From assembly GCF_026000115.1 (NCBI RefSeq), contig NZ_AP026867.1, forward strand, positions 3,219,716 to 3,283,715: a stretch of DNA of 64,000 bases, written 5' to 3'. The notes below the pieces were generated by a model that did not search any database, was not told the DNA's origin, and was given only the letters and a program-made list of their open reading frames with translations. Every line of letters starts with the position of its first letter. Position 1 is the first letter of the stretch. A program made the position numbers and the translations under genes. Positions 1-8,283 of the stretch are shown here, one piece after another. Source of the stretch: Aureispira anguillae (GTDB lineage: Bacteria; Bacteroidota; Bacteroidia; Chitinophagales; Saprospiraceae).

Positions 1-108
1 AACGCTCTATCTGATAATTTTTTATTCATTCACTCTGCTTATTTTAACCATTTACTGACAAATAATCATTACAATTCCTCACTCCTCACCCAAATCAATC
101 CATACTAT

Positions 109-1212
109 TTATTTCCAAGTTTTATTTTTTTGTTCTACCAGTGTCGATGCAAAAATAAGATAATATATAGGAAGTAAAACATCTAGCAGTAAAACATATT
201 TAAAAAATGAAATATACTTTATCTTCTTTAGATAGTTAAAGAACACGGTATGCAACAGAAAAGTTCTTAGTATAAGTATCATTATTATTGCACAATTCCA
301 AACATTTGCACCAATAAAGATAAAGAATCCTAAATAAAAACACAAATGGGAGCTAGAAAGTAATCCCAACAAGATTTTATGTTTTAATTTATAATGATTA
401 CTTGACGAATAATGTCTTTTCTTTTGTCGATACAAAGCTCCCCAAGAGGTTGGTACAGTTGAATACATAAAGCTATCTGACTCCAAGCAAATGGTTGTAT
501 TTTGGCTTGTTGCTGCTGCATTGACAAACAAATCATCGTCTCCCGATATTAAATGTTGGTGTTGTTCAAAACCTCGATTTTGAAGAAATAATTTTTTGGG
601 ATACATCAAGTTGCGCCCCACTCCCATATAAGGTTCCTTCCACAAGGCAAAAGAAAAATATTGAATGGCTACATAGATGGTTTCAAATTGCACCCAACGG
701 TTCAACCAACTTTCTTCTATTTGATAAGGACCATATCCCAATACGATGGCACTATTGGTAGCATGAGCCTGTTGATACATCTTTGTAATCCAATGAGTAG
801 AATTGGGAATACAATCCGCATCGGTTAACAACAACCAAGGATATTTCGCAACTTGAATGCCTCTTGTTAGCGCAGCCTTTTTGCCCTTTACTTTTTTATG
901 TTCTATCTGTACTACTTTAAGATGAGAATATTCCTCTGATAATCTTGCCAATACAGCCGATGTATCATCACTAGAATCATCATTTACCACAATAACTTCA
1001 AAGATCGAATAATCTTGTTTTAGGATAGATTCTAAGTTTTTTTGTAGATTTGCAGCTTCATCTCTGGCACAAATCACAATAGATACTGCTGGAAAAGATA
1101 ATTTGGCATCTACTGGAGGTGTTTTGTACCAAGCCAATCGCTGAAAAACAATCCCCCAATATCCAATTTGGATGGCTGCCATAGCGTACCATATTATAAA
1201 AAAAATACCCAT
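109..1212 (-). CDS. Membrane-anchored family 2 glycosyltransferase
   Basis: This 367-residue protein should transfer a sugar from a nucleotide-sugar donor at the inner membrane, probably for a surface glycan; the acceptor is unknown. An N-terminal membrane segment (about residues 1-22) precedes a GT-A domain starting at VSIVICARDEAANL (residue 43). The donor-site aspartates are in VVNDDSSDDT, the metal-binding DAD is at 131-133, a GDDD acid motif at 224-227, and a QKKRH motif at 263-267 occupies the place of the processive QxxRW. Three hydrophobic segments close the C-terminus. The ATG start lies 91 bp from the divergent tgt gene, so both promoters share that gap. Family assignment is firm; substrate is not. 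Confidence 0.85.
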   Translation of the reverse strand: MGIFFIIWYAMAAIQIGYWGIVFQRLAWYKTPPVDAKLSFPAVSIVICARDEAANLQKNLESILKQDYSIFEVIVVNDDSSDDTSAVLARLSEEYSHLKVVQIEHKKVKGKKAALTRGIQVAKYPWLLLTDADCIPNSTHWITKMYQQAHATNSAIVLGYGPYQIEESWLNRWVQFETIYVAIQYFSFALWKEPYMGVGRNLMYPKKLFLQNRGFEQHQHLISGDDDLFVNAAATSQNTTICLESDSFMYSTVPTSWGALYRQKKRHYSSSNHYKLKHKILLGLLSSSHLCFYLGFFIFIGANVWNCAIIMILILRTFLLHTVFFNYLKKIKYISFFKYVLLLDVLLPIYYLIFASTLVEQKNKTWK

Positions 1213-1303
1213 TTGTGATTTGTCTCGTGTTGGTTCTTATTTGTTTGTTCGAAAATAAAACTCCCAATCCACAACTCACAATTTACGACTAAAAAAATGA
1301 GTT

Positions 1304-2440
1304 ATGAAGATGAAATTTGATCTAGAGGCCAACGATCCCCACTCGAATGCACGAGCGGGATGCTTACATACTGCTCATGGCGATATACAAACCCCTATTT
1401 TTATGCCTGTAGGTACTGTTGCTACGGTAAAAGGAGTACATCAACATGAATTGACCAATGACATTAAAGCACAAATCATACTCGGCAATACCTACCATCT
1501 TTACTTGCGTCCTGGAACAGATATACTAGAGCAGGCAGGCGGCTTGCATAAATTTAACGGTTGGGACAAGCCCATTTTGACAGACAGTGGTGGCTATCAA
1601 GTTTTTTCATTAGCACATCGACGCAAAATAAAGGAAGAAGGAGCTACTTTTGCTTCTCATATTGATGGTTCTAAGCATCTTTTTACGCCAGAAAATGTAA
1701 TGGATGTTCAGCGAAAAATAGGCGCAGATATTATCATGGCATTTGACGAATGTACGCCTTACCCCTGTGAATACAAGTATGCCAAACGCTCTATGCACAT
1801 GACACATCGTTGGTTAAAACGCTGTTGGACTCGTTTTAACGAGACAGAACCTCTATATGGTTATGAGCAAGCTTTGTTCCCGATTGTCCAAGGTTCTGTT
1901 TACAAAGATTTGCGCAAACAATCGGCAGAAACAATTGCCAGTTATGATAGTGTAGGAAACGCCATTGGTGGGTTATCTGTCGGAGAACCTCATGAAGATT
2001 TGTATGAAATGACAGACTTGGTTTGTAGCATTTTGCCCAAAGAAAAACCTCGTTATTTGATGGGGGTTGGTACTCCTGCCAATTTATTGGAGTGTATTGC
2101 TTTGGGAGTGGATATGTTTGATTGTGTTATGCCTACTAGAAATGCTCGTCATGCTCTCATTTATACCAAAAATGGCAAAATGAACCTAAAAAATGCAAAA
2201 TGGAAAGATGACTTCTCTCCTCTTGATCCAGAAGCACCGAACCCTACTTCTCGCTTTTATACCAAAGCTTATGTCCGTCACCTTTTTGCTGCTGGTGAAT
2301 TGTTGGGTCCACAAATTGCCTCTATTCATAATTTGTCGTTTTATTTGTGGTTGGTTGGAGAAGCTCGCAAGCACATTTTGGCTGGTGACTTCTTGGCTTG
2401 GAAAAATGAGATGGTTCCCAAGTTAGATCAACGCTTGTAA
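1304..2440 (+). CDS. tgt: tRNA-guanine transglycosylase (queuosine biosynthesis)
   Basis: This 378-residue enzyme exchanges guanine 34 of GUN-anticodon tRNAs for the queuosine precursor preQ1 in the cytoplasm. The base-recognition motif TDSGGYQVFS is around residues 93-102 (D94) and the catalytic MFDCVMPTRNARH holds the nucleophile D273. The C-terminal zinc site is unusual. Where the enterobacterial enzyme has CxCxxC after DPE, this protein has APNPTS (311-316), so the three cysteines are missing, while the histidine of SIHNL (H342) remains. From memory, other Bacteroidota enzymes look the same, so it may work without zinc or with another ligand. ATG at 1304; a second in-frame ATG lies two codons later. 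queE, another gene of the pathway, is 32 kb downstream. Confidence 0.95.
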   Translation: MKMKFDLEANDPHSNARAGCLHTAHGDIQTPIFMPVGTVATVKGVHQHELTNDIKAQIILGNTYHLYLRPGTDILEQAGGLHKFNGWDKPILTDSGGYQVFSLAHRRKIKEEGATFASHIDGSKHLFTPENVMDVQRKIGADIIMAFDECTPYPCEYKYAKRSMHMTHRWLKRCWTRFNETEPLYGYEQALFPIVQGSVYKDLRKQSAETIASYDSVGNAIGGLSVGEPHEDLYEMTDLVCSILPKEKPRYLMGVGTPANLLECIALGVDMFDCVMPTRNARHALIYTKNGKMNLKNAKWKDDFSPLDPEAPNPTSRFYTKAYVRHLFAAGELLGPQIASIHNLSFYLWLVGEARKHILAGDFLAWKNEMVPKLDQRL

Positions 2441-2609
2441 GACTTTTTGAATTGATTACAAAGATTCTTCTAGAGAATATCTATTTGAGGTGCATGACCT
2501 GAAATCTTAAACTTTAAATGGCGGAGAAGCGGACTAATACATTAGAATATTATTTATATTACAGCTAATTATTTCGCTTTTTAATGCCTTTGAGAATTAA
2601 ATAAGTAGC

Positions 2610-2644
2610 AAAAGGCTTTTGGTGTATACTGAAAGCTTTTTTTT
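2610..2644 (+). terminator. Probable intrinsic terminator downstream of tgt
   Basis: A 9-bp stem (AAAAGGCTTT with one bulged G at 2610-2619, pairing with AAAGCTTTT at 2632-2640) runs into eight T residues at 2637-2644. It lies 170 bp past the tgt stop on the plus strand. The rest of the 2441-2745 gap holds no convincing gene. Confidence 0.5.
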
Positions 2645-2745
2645 ATTGAGTATCCAGAAAAACATCACTCTGCTACGCTAATATTGGCAGAGGAATACTA
2701 AAAATTGTTTTAGCAATTTGAATTAGCAAAGGGAAATTTTTTTTG

Positions 2746-3921
2746 CTAATTTTCTAATTTTAATATTGAGTTTATTTTAGTTGTGAGAGTTGAATATAAA
2801 TTTTCATCATATCCTTTTTGTTCAAATTGAATAATTCCATTTTTATCCAATAATACAAATGTAGGATAGCTTTTTGTGTTAAAATTTTGGCTCAATTCTC
2901 CATTACCTAAAACAATAGAATAGGTCATATCATTTTTGGCTAGAAAATGCTTTAGTAGTTTTTTATTTCTTGAATCAAAAGGATTGATACCAATAATAAT
3001 CAAATCTTCTTTTTTATAATTGCCCTGTATTTTTTTAATAATAGGAATCGCTTTTAAACAAGGAGGACATCCCATGTACCAAAAATCAATTAATACTACC
3101 TTATTTGTTAGATCTAACGTATCAATAGTTACTTCATCAATGGTTTTTAGAATGCCTAATTTATTATAAGCAGATTCAAACAGCAAGGATTTTTGGCTCT
3201 TATTATTGGGGGGATATTCTAGTATATCAGGAATACTTGCAACATGACGAGTTCCTTCAAAAAAATTGGAAAAGTACTTCCGTTTTTTATTAATTTTATA
3301 AGAAGAAATTGTCTTTTCAGTAAACTGAACTAATCCCATGTGTTCAAAAGTAGTAACAAATTTAACAGGCAAATAATCTTCTACATTTATATAAATGGTC
3401 ATCACTACAAGAGAGGCATCCTCTTCATTGTAAGTAGAGTAGGTGATTTTATGACAAACTTGGTTTAATACTTTTGCTTTACCAATGTACTCTTTATCAA
3501 TATTATGAATAAATGCTCCATCTATAATAGTATGAACTAACCAACCATCTAAAAAGTAGTCTATAAAATCAAAGAGATCAATCCTCCTTTGTTCAAAAGA
3601 AGTAATTGTAGATTTTTTTTTCTGTCTTTGAAAAAGAGAATCCCCCAAATATAAATAAGAAATTGCATCTGTATCAACATAGAAAGACCTCGAAAAAAGT
3701 GTATCAGTGGCATTATTTTCCACATAACAAAAAGATTTAGTAGTAGTGGTATCTATACGATCCATAGGTTTAAATTTGCACTCAATTTCGTATTCTATGG
3801 TATGAATTGATTTTACTGTTTTAATGGTTTGGGAAACAATATCTTCTATTAAAAGACTATCATTTTGCCCCGTCAATAAAAATGGAAAGAACATCAAAAT
3901 AACTAAATATAGTTTACCCAT
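2746..3921 (-). CDS. Secreted TlpA-like thioredoxin-fold protein
   Basis: A 391-residue envelope protein likely to act in thiol-disulfide exchange outside the cytoplasm. The first 19 residues form a signal peptide (MGKLYLVILMFFPFLLTGQ). Residues 30-230 form an unassigned beta-rich N-terminal region. The TlpA/AhpC-like thioredoxin domain follows, with the motif DFWYMGCPPCLKAIP placing the redox cysteines at 285 and 288. The cis-proline region is seen in NTKSYPTFVLLDKNG. Combining an N-terminal accessory domain with a TlpA domain is common in Bacteroidota; the partner is not identifiable. It lies 64 bp downstream of the lipoprotein gene at 3986-4669 on the same strand, so co-transcription is likely. 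Confidence 0.75.
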   Translation of the reverse strand: MGKLYLVILMFFPFLLTGQNDSLLIEDIVSQTIKTVKSIHTIEYEIECKFKPMDRIDTTTTKSFCYVENNATDTLFSRSFYVDTDAISYLYLGDSLFQRQKKKSTITSFEQRRIDLFDFIDYFLDGWLVHTIIDGAFIHNIDKEYIGKAKVLNQVCHKITYSTYNEEDASLVVMTIYINVEDYLPVKFVTTFEHMGLVQFTEKTISSYKINKKRKYFSNFFEGTRHVASIPDILEYPPNNKSQKSLLFESAYNKLGILKTIDEVTIDTLDLTNKVVLIDFWYMGCPPCLKAIPIIKKIQGNYKKEDLIIIGINPFDSRNKKLLKHFLAKNDMTYSIVLGNGELSQNFNTKSYPTFVLLDKNGIIQFEQKGYDENLYSTLTTKINSILKLEN

Positions 3922-3985
3922 AACATCTATATTAAAAAATAGAACTTTGGAAATCTCAAAGTCCTATTAATGTGAAAATTTATGA

Positions 3986-4669
3986 CTAATTAATGAACTT
4001 TATTTGTTTTATAGGGCTACTTCCATTACTGATACTGACAATCATTCTAGCTTGAAAAGTTCTTTCGTTGGATTCGCATCTTGCACAACCTCTGCACCTA
4101 ATTGATATTTTTCCTGTATGTATATTCATAACTTTTGTAGGCTCGCAATCATTGCTAGAACTAGGAGCTGTGTTTACACAAGAACAAGTTATTGCTGTTG
4201 TCGCAACAGTTCCTCCTGTATAAGCTTCAATTACATCATCGTTAGGATCAAAAGGAATAAATCTAAGAGTTGACAATATCTCTGCATCAAAAGTAGCCTT
4301 ATACCCATCTAAATTTTGAGCTGTTAGTTGTATTGGAGCAATAATCATATTTTCTCCAAGTGCAACTTCATCTTCTAACTCCATAAAAATTTCTTCTCTT
4401 GAAATATTCAAGACACCGTTTTCATCAAGAATACAAGTCATTTTATAAGCCGAAAAACCTGTCTCCATTTTATCGACTAAAAATTCTTCTGTTTGACCTA
4501 CTTCAAATACAAACCCATTACTATTTACATTAATACCTTCTGTTTGGGTAGTTGATTTTTCTAAACTTACGAGTGTTTTTACATTAGTTATTTCATCGAT
4601 TTTTGAATTTTTTTCACAAGAACAAAGTACCAAAATGGCAAAAAGGGAATTGAGCAATAATTGTTTCAT
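3986..4669 (-). CDS. Cysteine-rich lipoprotein of unknown function
   Basis: A 227-residue protein that I do not recognise. The N-terminus MKQLLLNSLFAILVLCSC is a lipoprotein signal; the acylated cysteine is C16 or C18. The middle (40-140) is acidic and likely beta-rich. The last 75 residues contain a cysteine cluster: TCSC, then single C, then RCRGCARC, suggesting a metal site or disulfides. The gene precedes a TlpA-like thioredoxin-fold protein by 64 bp on the same strand, which would fit a substrate and its thiol-disulfide partner; that link is inference. The cysteine tail could also resemble the C-terminal motifs of some secreted peptides, but no maturation gene is nearby. Confidence 0.6.
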   Translation of the reverse strand: MKQLLLNSLFAILVLCSCEKNSKIDEITNVKTLVSLEKSTTQTEGINVNSNGFVFEVGQTEEFLVDKMETGFSAYKMTCILDENGVLNISREEIFMELEDEVALGENMIIAPIQLTAQNLDGYKATFDAEILSTLRFIPFDPNDDVIEAYTGGTVATTAITCSCVNTAPSSSNDCEPTKVMNIHTGKISIRCRGCARCESNERTFQARMIVSISNGSSPIKQIKFIN

Positions 4670-5037
4670 TACTTTTTACTTTAGAGTGATTTAATATATT
4701 TTCAATAAACATACCACTCTAAAATAAATATATCCTTAAACGAAATGTTAATTTCTTATTGCCAACTCAATATATTTTTTCCCACCAACACCTTCTCTTC
4801 CAATAACTTCTAAATATTTTTTCATTGCCCAACATTTTTATAGACCTTAAAATTGGACTAGCTTTTAGCTATTTTTAGACTGAGCCATAATTAGATCAAC
4901 CTACTCGATCACTACGTTCATACGCTTAAATTTTAGACTCCCATTACGTTATAATGGGAGTCTAAAATCCAACATTTAGTATTAAAAACCATCGGGTAGC
5001 GTAGAAAAGGTAGGCATCCTGTTTATCTTCAACCCAA
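4670..5037. other. Gene-free interval with a hairpin
   Basis: No open frame with support is visible in this 368-bp interval. It contains the long hairpin at 4930-4968 and, nearer 4669, the presumed promoter of the lipoprotein gene, in which I see no clear consensus box. Confidence 0.5.
4930..4968 (-). terminator. Long perfect hairpin downstream of the sigma/anti-sigma operon
   Basis: Arms of 17 bp (4930-4946 and 4952-4968) pair perfectly around a 5-nt loop. The core arm is TTTTAGACTCCCATTA. It lies 70 bp beyond the stop of the anti-sigma-like gene on the minus strand, with only a short T run, so a terminator or mRNA-stabilising hairpin is the simplest reading. Confidence 0.55.
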
Positions 5038-5691
5038 TTAAAAAATGATATTGTTGCTCAAGCCTTGCAAAAAAGTATCCTTACTAATAGGTTCGCTAGA
5101 AGCATTGCTACAATATTGCAATACCTGATCCATCTCGTTTGCATCCATTCCTCCACGTTCAAGCCTTGCAATAGGTCCCGTACGCTCAATAGATGTGTTG
5201 GCTAGTACCTTAGCATCAAGTGTATCGGGTTCTCGATCCAATACTTTATACACCACTTTAATAATGGTATCCGAAGGCTGTACCACCTCTTTAATCTGAG
5301 TAATATATTTATCAACAAATACCGTATCAATCAAATTCTGGTGCGCCAAAATAGCAGCATCTTTAGAACGATTGGTTCCTAAATGCTGCGCTAAAAAGAA
5401 AACCAATAATGTTGCTGCAACTGCTTGCCAAGCAGGGATTTTATACGCCAACAAAACCGTCCAAATCATTGGCTTTTTCTGCTGTTTATTCCTCAATGCC
5501 AACAATGCTTTATTAGGAGCTGCATTGGCTTGTATTTTTTGTTCGTCAATAACAAAAAACGCTTGGCTTTCTAGGATTGCCATTCGTTCTGTGTCATAAT
5601 CCTCTTTTGTCATTTGCTCCAAAACAAATGCTCGTTCCTCTTGATCTAAATCTTGAAACGCTTTTTGTTCTAATAAATCATGCAAATCCAT
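5038..5691 (-). CDS. Putative membrane anti-sigma factor
   Basis: A 217-residue protein with an acidic N-terminal cytoplasmic part (1-80, beginning MDLHDLLEQKAFQDLDQEE), one membrane segment near residues 84-105 (PAWQAVAATLLVFFLAQHLG) and a periplasmic tail of about 110 residues. This layout and its place 44 bp downstream of an ECF sigma gene point to an anti-sigma factor that holds the sigma at the membrane until a signal arrives. No zinc-binding anti-sigma motif (HxxxCxxC) is visible, so the inhibitory contact is not evident from sequence. Last gene of a three-gene minus-strand run that begins at 7524. Confidence 0.6.
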   Translation of the reverse strand: MDLHDLLEQKAFQDLDQEERAFVLEQMTKEDYDTERMAILESQAFFVIDEQKIQANAAPNKALLALRNKQQKKPMIWTVLLAYKIPAWQAVAATLLVFFLAQHLGTNRSKDAAILAHQNLIDTVFVDKYITQIKEVVQPSDTIIKVVYKVLDREPDTLDAKVLANTSIERTGPIARLERGGMDANEMDQVLQYCSNASSEPISKDTFLQGLSNNIIF

Positions 5692-5735
5692 TCTAATTTT
5701 TTATAATTTAATACTCCGATAATTGATAAATTCAT

Positions 5736-6308
5736 TCAATAATTACTTAAAACATCCTTTTTATATTGAGCTAGCCGTTTTCCCAATAATTTGGTTGCAC
5801 TACTCAGTCTAGATTTTACGGTTCCTAATGGACATTCCATCACCAGCGCAATCTCTTTTAATTGCAACCCCTCTTTGTATTTTAAAATAAACACCTCTCT
5901 ATATTTATAAGGCAAGTCCATCAAAGCTTCGTTTAGTTTCTGATGAAATGCTTCTGTATTTAGTCCTTCGTCTTTTTTTTCTATTCCCTCCCTACTAGAA
6001 GTAGCCCCTAACTCTACAATTGACCGTTTTTGTGTTCTAAAATAATTCTTACAATGGTTGGCAGTCACTGTAAAAATCCATGTTTTGAAGCTTTGGTTGA
6101 CATCAAATTTTTCAGGAGCCTCAACAATTTTCAGAAAAACATCTTGCAATAAATCTTGGGCTTTAGCCTCATCCTGTTTGAGCATTTTATACAAAAAATA
6201 TAAAATTCGCTGGCTGTATCGTTGATACAACTCATTAAAGGCCCATTCTACGCCTTTTTGAACATGCCGCATGAGTTCTTCATCAGATATATTTGTGTAC
6301 TTTTTCAT
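5736..6308 (-). CDS. ECF-family RNA polymerase sigma factor
   Basis: A 190-residue group 4 sigma factor. Region 2 spans about residues 15-80, with the -10 recognition helix in QDLLQDVFLKIVEAPEKF and FKTWIFTVTANHCKNYFR. Region 4 is at 130-180, with PYKYREVFILKYKEGL and the helix-turn-helix ALVMECPLGTVKSRL. I chose the ATG at 6308 (MKKYTNISDEELM) over an upstream TTG at 6341 because family proteins begin just before region 2 and ATG is the usual start. It is 44 bp upstream of a putative anti-sigma gene and 64 bp downstream of a secreted TPR-type protein, suggesting one envelope-responsive operon. Confidence 0.9.
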   Translation of the reverse strand: MKKYTNISDEELMRHVQKGVEWAFNELYQRYSQRILYFLYKMLKQDEAKAQDLLQDVFLKIVEAPEKFDVNQSFKTWIFTVTANHCKNYFRTQKRSIVELGATSSREGIEKKDEGLNTEAFHQKLNEALMDLPYKYREVFILKYKEGLQLKEIALVMECPLGTVKSRLSSATKLLGKRLAQYKKDVLSNY

Positions 6309-6372
6309 ATCCCAAATTGTACTAGAAGGGACGCTTTCCAAAGCCCCCCTAGTACCTCTAGCGAATTCATTA

Positions 6373-7524
6373 TTATTTAGTTTTTGATTCGTAATCTGCT
6401 AAAACCTCAAGAATTCTTTCCCGCTGATCGTAATCTGTTCCTATTTTTAAAATTAAGGTTCTTAATTCAGCTTGTTTATTGAGATCATTGGTCAATAAGT
6501 AATGCTTGTATAACATTAGCAAACTTGGAATATACAACACATTATAACGTTGTATTTCAGATGGAAACTCTTCTTTATAAATCGAGCATTTGAGATGATC
6601 CAACATAATGTTCTGCTCAAAATTTTTGATCAATAAAGAAGTACTATTGGCTCCATCTTCACAATAAAGCATCGCCAAACCAACATTAAACAGTTTATCT
6701 TGCATTCCCAATTTAGCAGGATTTCCTCCTAACGCAAAATACAGAGGATGTGTTCCTTTATGCTCAATCACATAATTGACAATTTCCTTATAATCATTTA
6801 TTTCACCATTTAGCGCAGGGATGCCCAACTCTTTGAACAATGCATTTCGGTAATCTTCTTTTAAGGCTAGACTTTTATTAAGCACCACAACATCTTCTCT
6901 TATTCCTTCTGCATATTGTAAGACCAAAGAAGGATAAGTATCATTGTCCCCCATCGTAATTAAGATGGCATTTTTTTCTGTGCTATTCAGCATATTATAG
7001 TTCCAAATTAGAACCGTAGGAGAAAAATCGCCTGAAGCCAACCACTTTTTAGCAATTTCTTTGAGTTTGGTTTTATTTCTTGTCAACTCATAATGAGTCA
7101 TTAGCTCATCATAAACATCAGGGCGATTAGGATCCATTTCATAGGCTTTTAAAGCATGATTAATCCCCTCATCGTCCATATCGTGATAAGCTTGAATATA
7201 ATAGTATTCATACGTGCCTTGAATTGCTGCTTTCATTTCTTCCACTACCTGCCCCATCTTTTCAAACCAAGTATTTCTTATGTCCGAACTTGGAGCGCCT
7301 ATTTTAGCCATTCGAGTAGCTGTGTAATAATTTAACCAACCTGCGGGGTTATTGGGGTGCTGTGCCAGTTCTTTTTTCCATAATTCGTGTTGTTCCGAAT
7401 ACCATTCATAGCCTTTGTATATTTTTACAATAGAATGTACTTTTTCGGGTTTGGCAGATTGTGCTTGTAAAGTAACCGTAAAATAACAAACGATAAGCAT
7501 TAATAGCCCAAGGATAACTTTCAT
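6373..7524 (-). CDS. Secreted TPR-like protein with a GDNDTYP motif
   Basis: A 383-residue exported protein (signal peptide MKVILGLLMLIVCYFTVTLQAQ). The ATG at 7524 is preferred to a TTG at 7569 because the signal peptide begins there. Helical, TPR-like repeats occupy about residues 50-170 (for example HALKAYEMDPNRPDVYDEL). Around residue 210 comes ILITMGDNDTYPSLVLQY followed by EGIREDVVVLN, which resembles the region after the membrane domain of DUF2723 proteins (GDNDTFP...EGIRPDV). Here that piece stands without the membrane domain. It heads an operon with an ECF sigma and a putative anti-sigma gene, so it may feed a signal to them; that role is inference. Confidence 0.6.
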   Translation of the reverse strand: MKVILGLLMLIVCYFTVTLQAQSAKPEKVHSIVKIYKGYEWYSEQHELWKKELAQHPNNPAGWLNYYTATRMAKIGAPSSDIRNTWFEKMGQVVEEMKAAIQGTYEYYYIQAYHDMDDEGINHALKAYEMDPNRPDVYDELMTHYELTRNKTKLKEIAKKWLASGDFSPTVLIWNYNMLNSTEKNAILITMGDNDTYPSLVLQYAEGIREDVVVLNKSLALKEDYRNALFKELGIPALNGEINDYKEIVNYVIEHKGTHPLYFALGGNPAKLGMQDKLFNVGLAMLYCEDGANSTSLLIKNFEQNIMLDHLKCSIYKEEFPSEIQRYNVLYIPSLLMLYKHYLLTNDLNKQAELRTLILKIGTDYDQRERILEVLADYESKTK

Positions 7525-7627
7525 ATTTTTTTGTTTTGTAGTTTCTAATTTGCCGTAATACCCCGCCAAAAAGAAAAGGTTCGCAAAACGAAAAAATAAT
7601 TTTCAAAAAACAACTTAAAGTGAATCA

Positions 7628-8203
7628 TTAGGGCTCAAGAAGTTCCCTTCGAATTCGGCTCAATGACTCTGGGGCAATGCCCAAAAAACTTGCAATTTGA
7701 TACAAAGGGAGTTTTTGAACCAGTTTTTCTGGAGAATTTTCAATAAAGTCCAAATAACGTTGTTTAGCCGTCTTGGACTGCATCAAAAGCGTTCGATCTA
7801 AAATACAGAGGTAATTTTTTTCGGCTAGTATTCGCCCAAATCGTTCAAATTTTGGAAACTGCTGATAAAGTTGATAGAGCGCCTGATGGGATAAGCTGTA
7901 AGCGATAGTATCTTCTATGGCTTCCAAACATTCTAACGATGCGTTTTGGGTGATAAAACTAGAAAATACAGTCATCAAGGCTCCATCACAAGAAAAATAG
8001 GTATTAATTTCTTTCCCATCTTCTAGGTAATAGCTACGCATTAAACCCGTTTTTATAAAATAAATATTATGAGCAATCATCCCTTCCCTAACGATCAAAG
8101 ACTTTGCCTCAAATTCATGGAGAACCAAATGTTTGCTAAACAGTTCCCACTCTTCCTCCTTTAAGGGTAAATGTGTCTGAAGGAGTTTTTTTATATAGTC
8201 CAT
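7628..8203 (-). CDS. Crp/Fnr-family transcriptional regulator
   Basis: A 191-residue regulator. Residues 20-115 form a cyclic-nucleotide-binding-like beta barrel (LIVREGMIAHNIYFIKTGLM), but no obvious phosphate-binding RxS motif is present, so the ligand is uncertain. The C-terminal helix-turn-helix is LPLYQIASFLGIAPESLSRI (165-184). No Fnr-type cysteines are seen, which argues against an iron-sulfur oxygen sensor. Short Crp proteins of this type are numerous in Bacteroidota and often single genes. The ATG at 8203 sits just downstream of the metK terminator, so it likely has its own promoter. Confidence 0.85.
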   Translation of the reverse strand: MDYIKKLLQTHLPLKEEEWELFSKHLVLHEFEAKSLIVREGMIAHNIYFIKTGLMRSYYLEDGKEINTYFSCDGALMTVFSSFITQNASLECLEAIEDTIAYSLSHQALYQLYQQFPKFERFGRILAEKNYLCILDRTLLMQSKTAKQRYLDFIENSPEKLVQKLPLYQIASFLGIAPESLSRIRRELLEP

Positions 8204-8218
8204 TGCAAATTATAGTAT

Positions 8219-8253
8219 AAAAGCCCCTTCCACAGTTGTAGAAGAGGCTTTTT
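8219..8253 (-). terminator. Intrinsic terminator of metK
   Basis: On the minus strand AAAAGCCTCTTC (8241-8253 side) pairs with GAAGGGGCTTTT (8219-8230 side) with one G-U pair, followed by a short T run. It lies 31 bp past the metK stop and just before the Crp/Fnr gene. Confidence 0.75.
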
Positions 8254-8283
8254 ATTATTTATAAATAAAGGATTATTCCTTTA

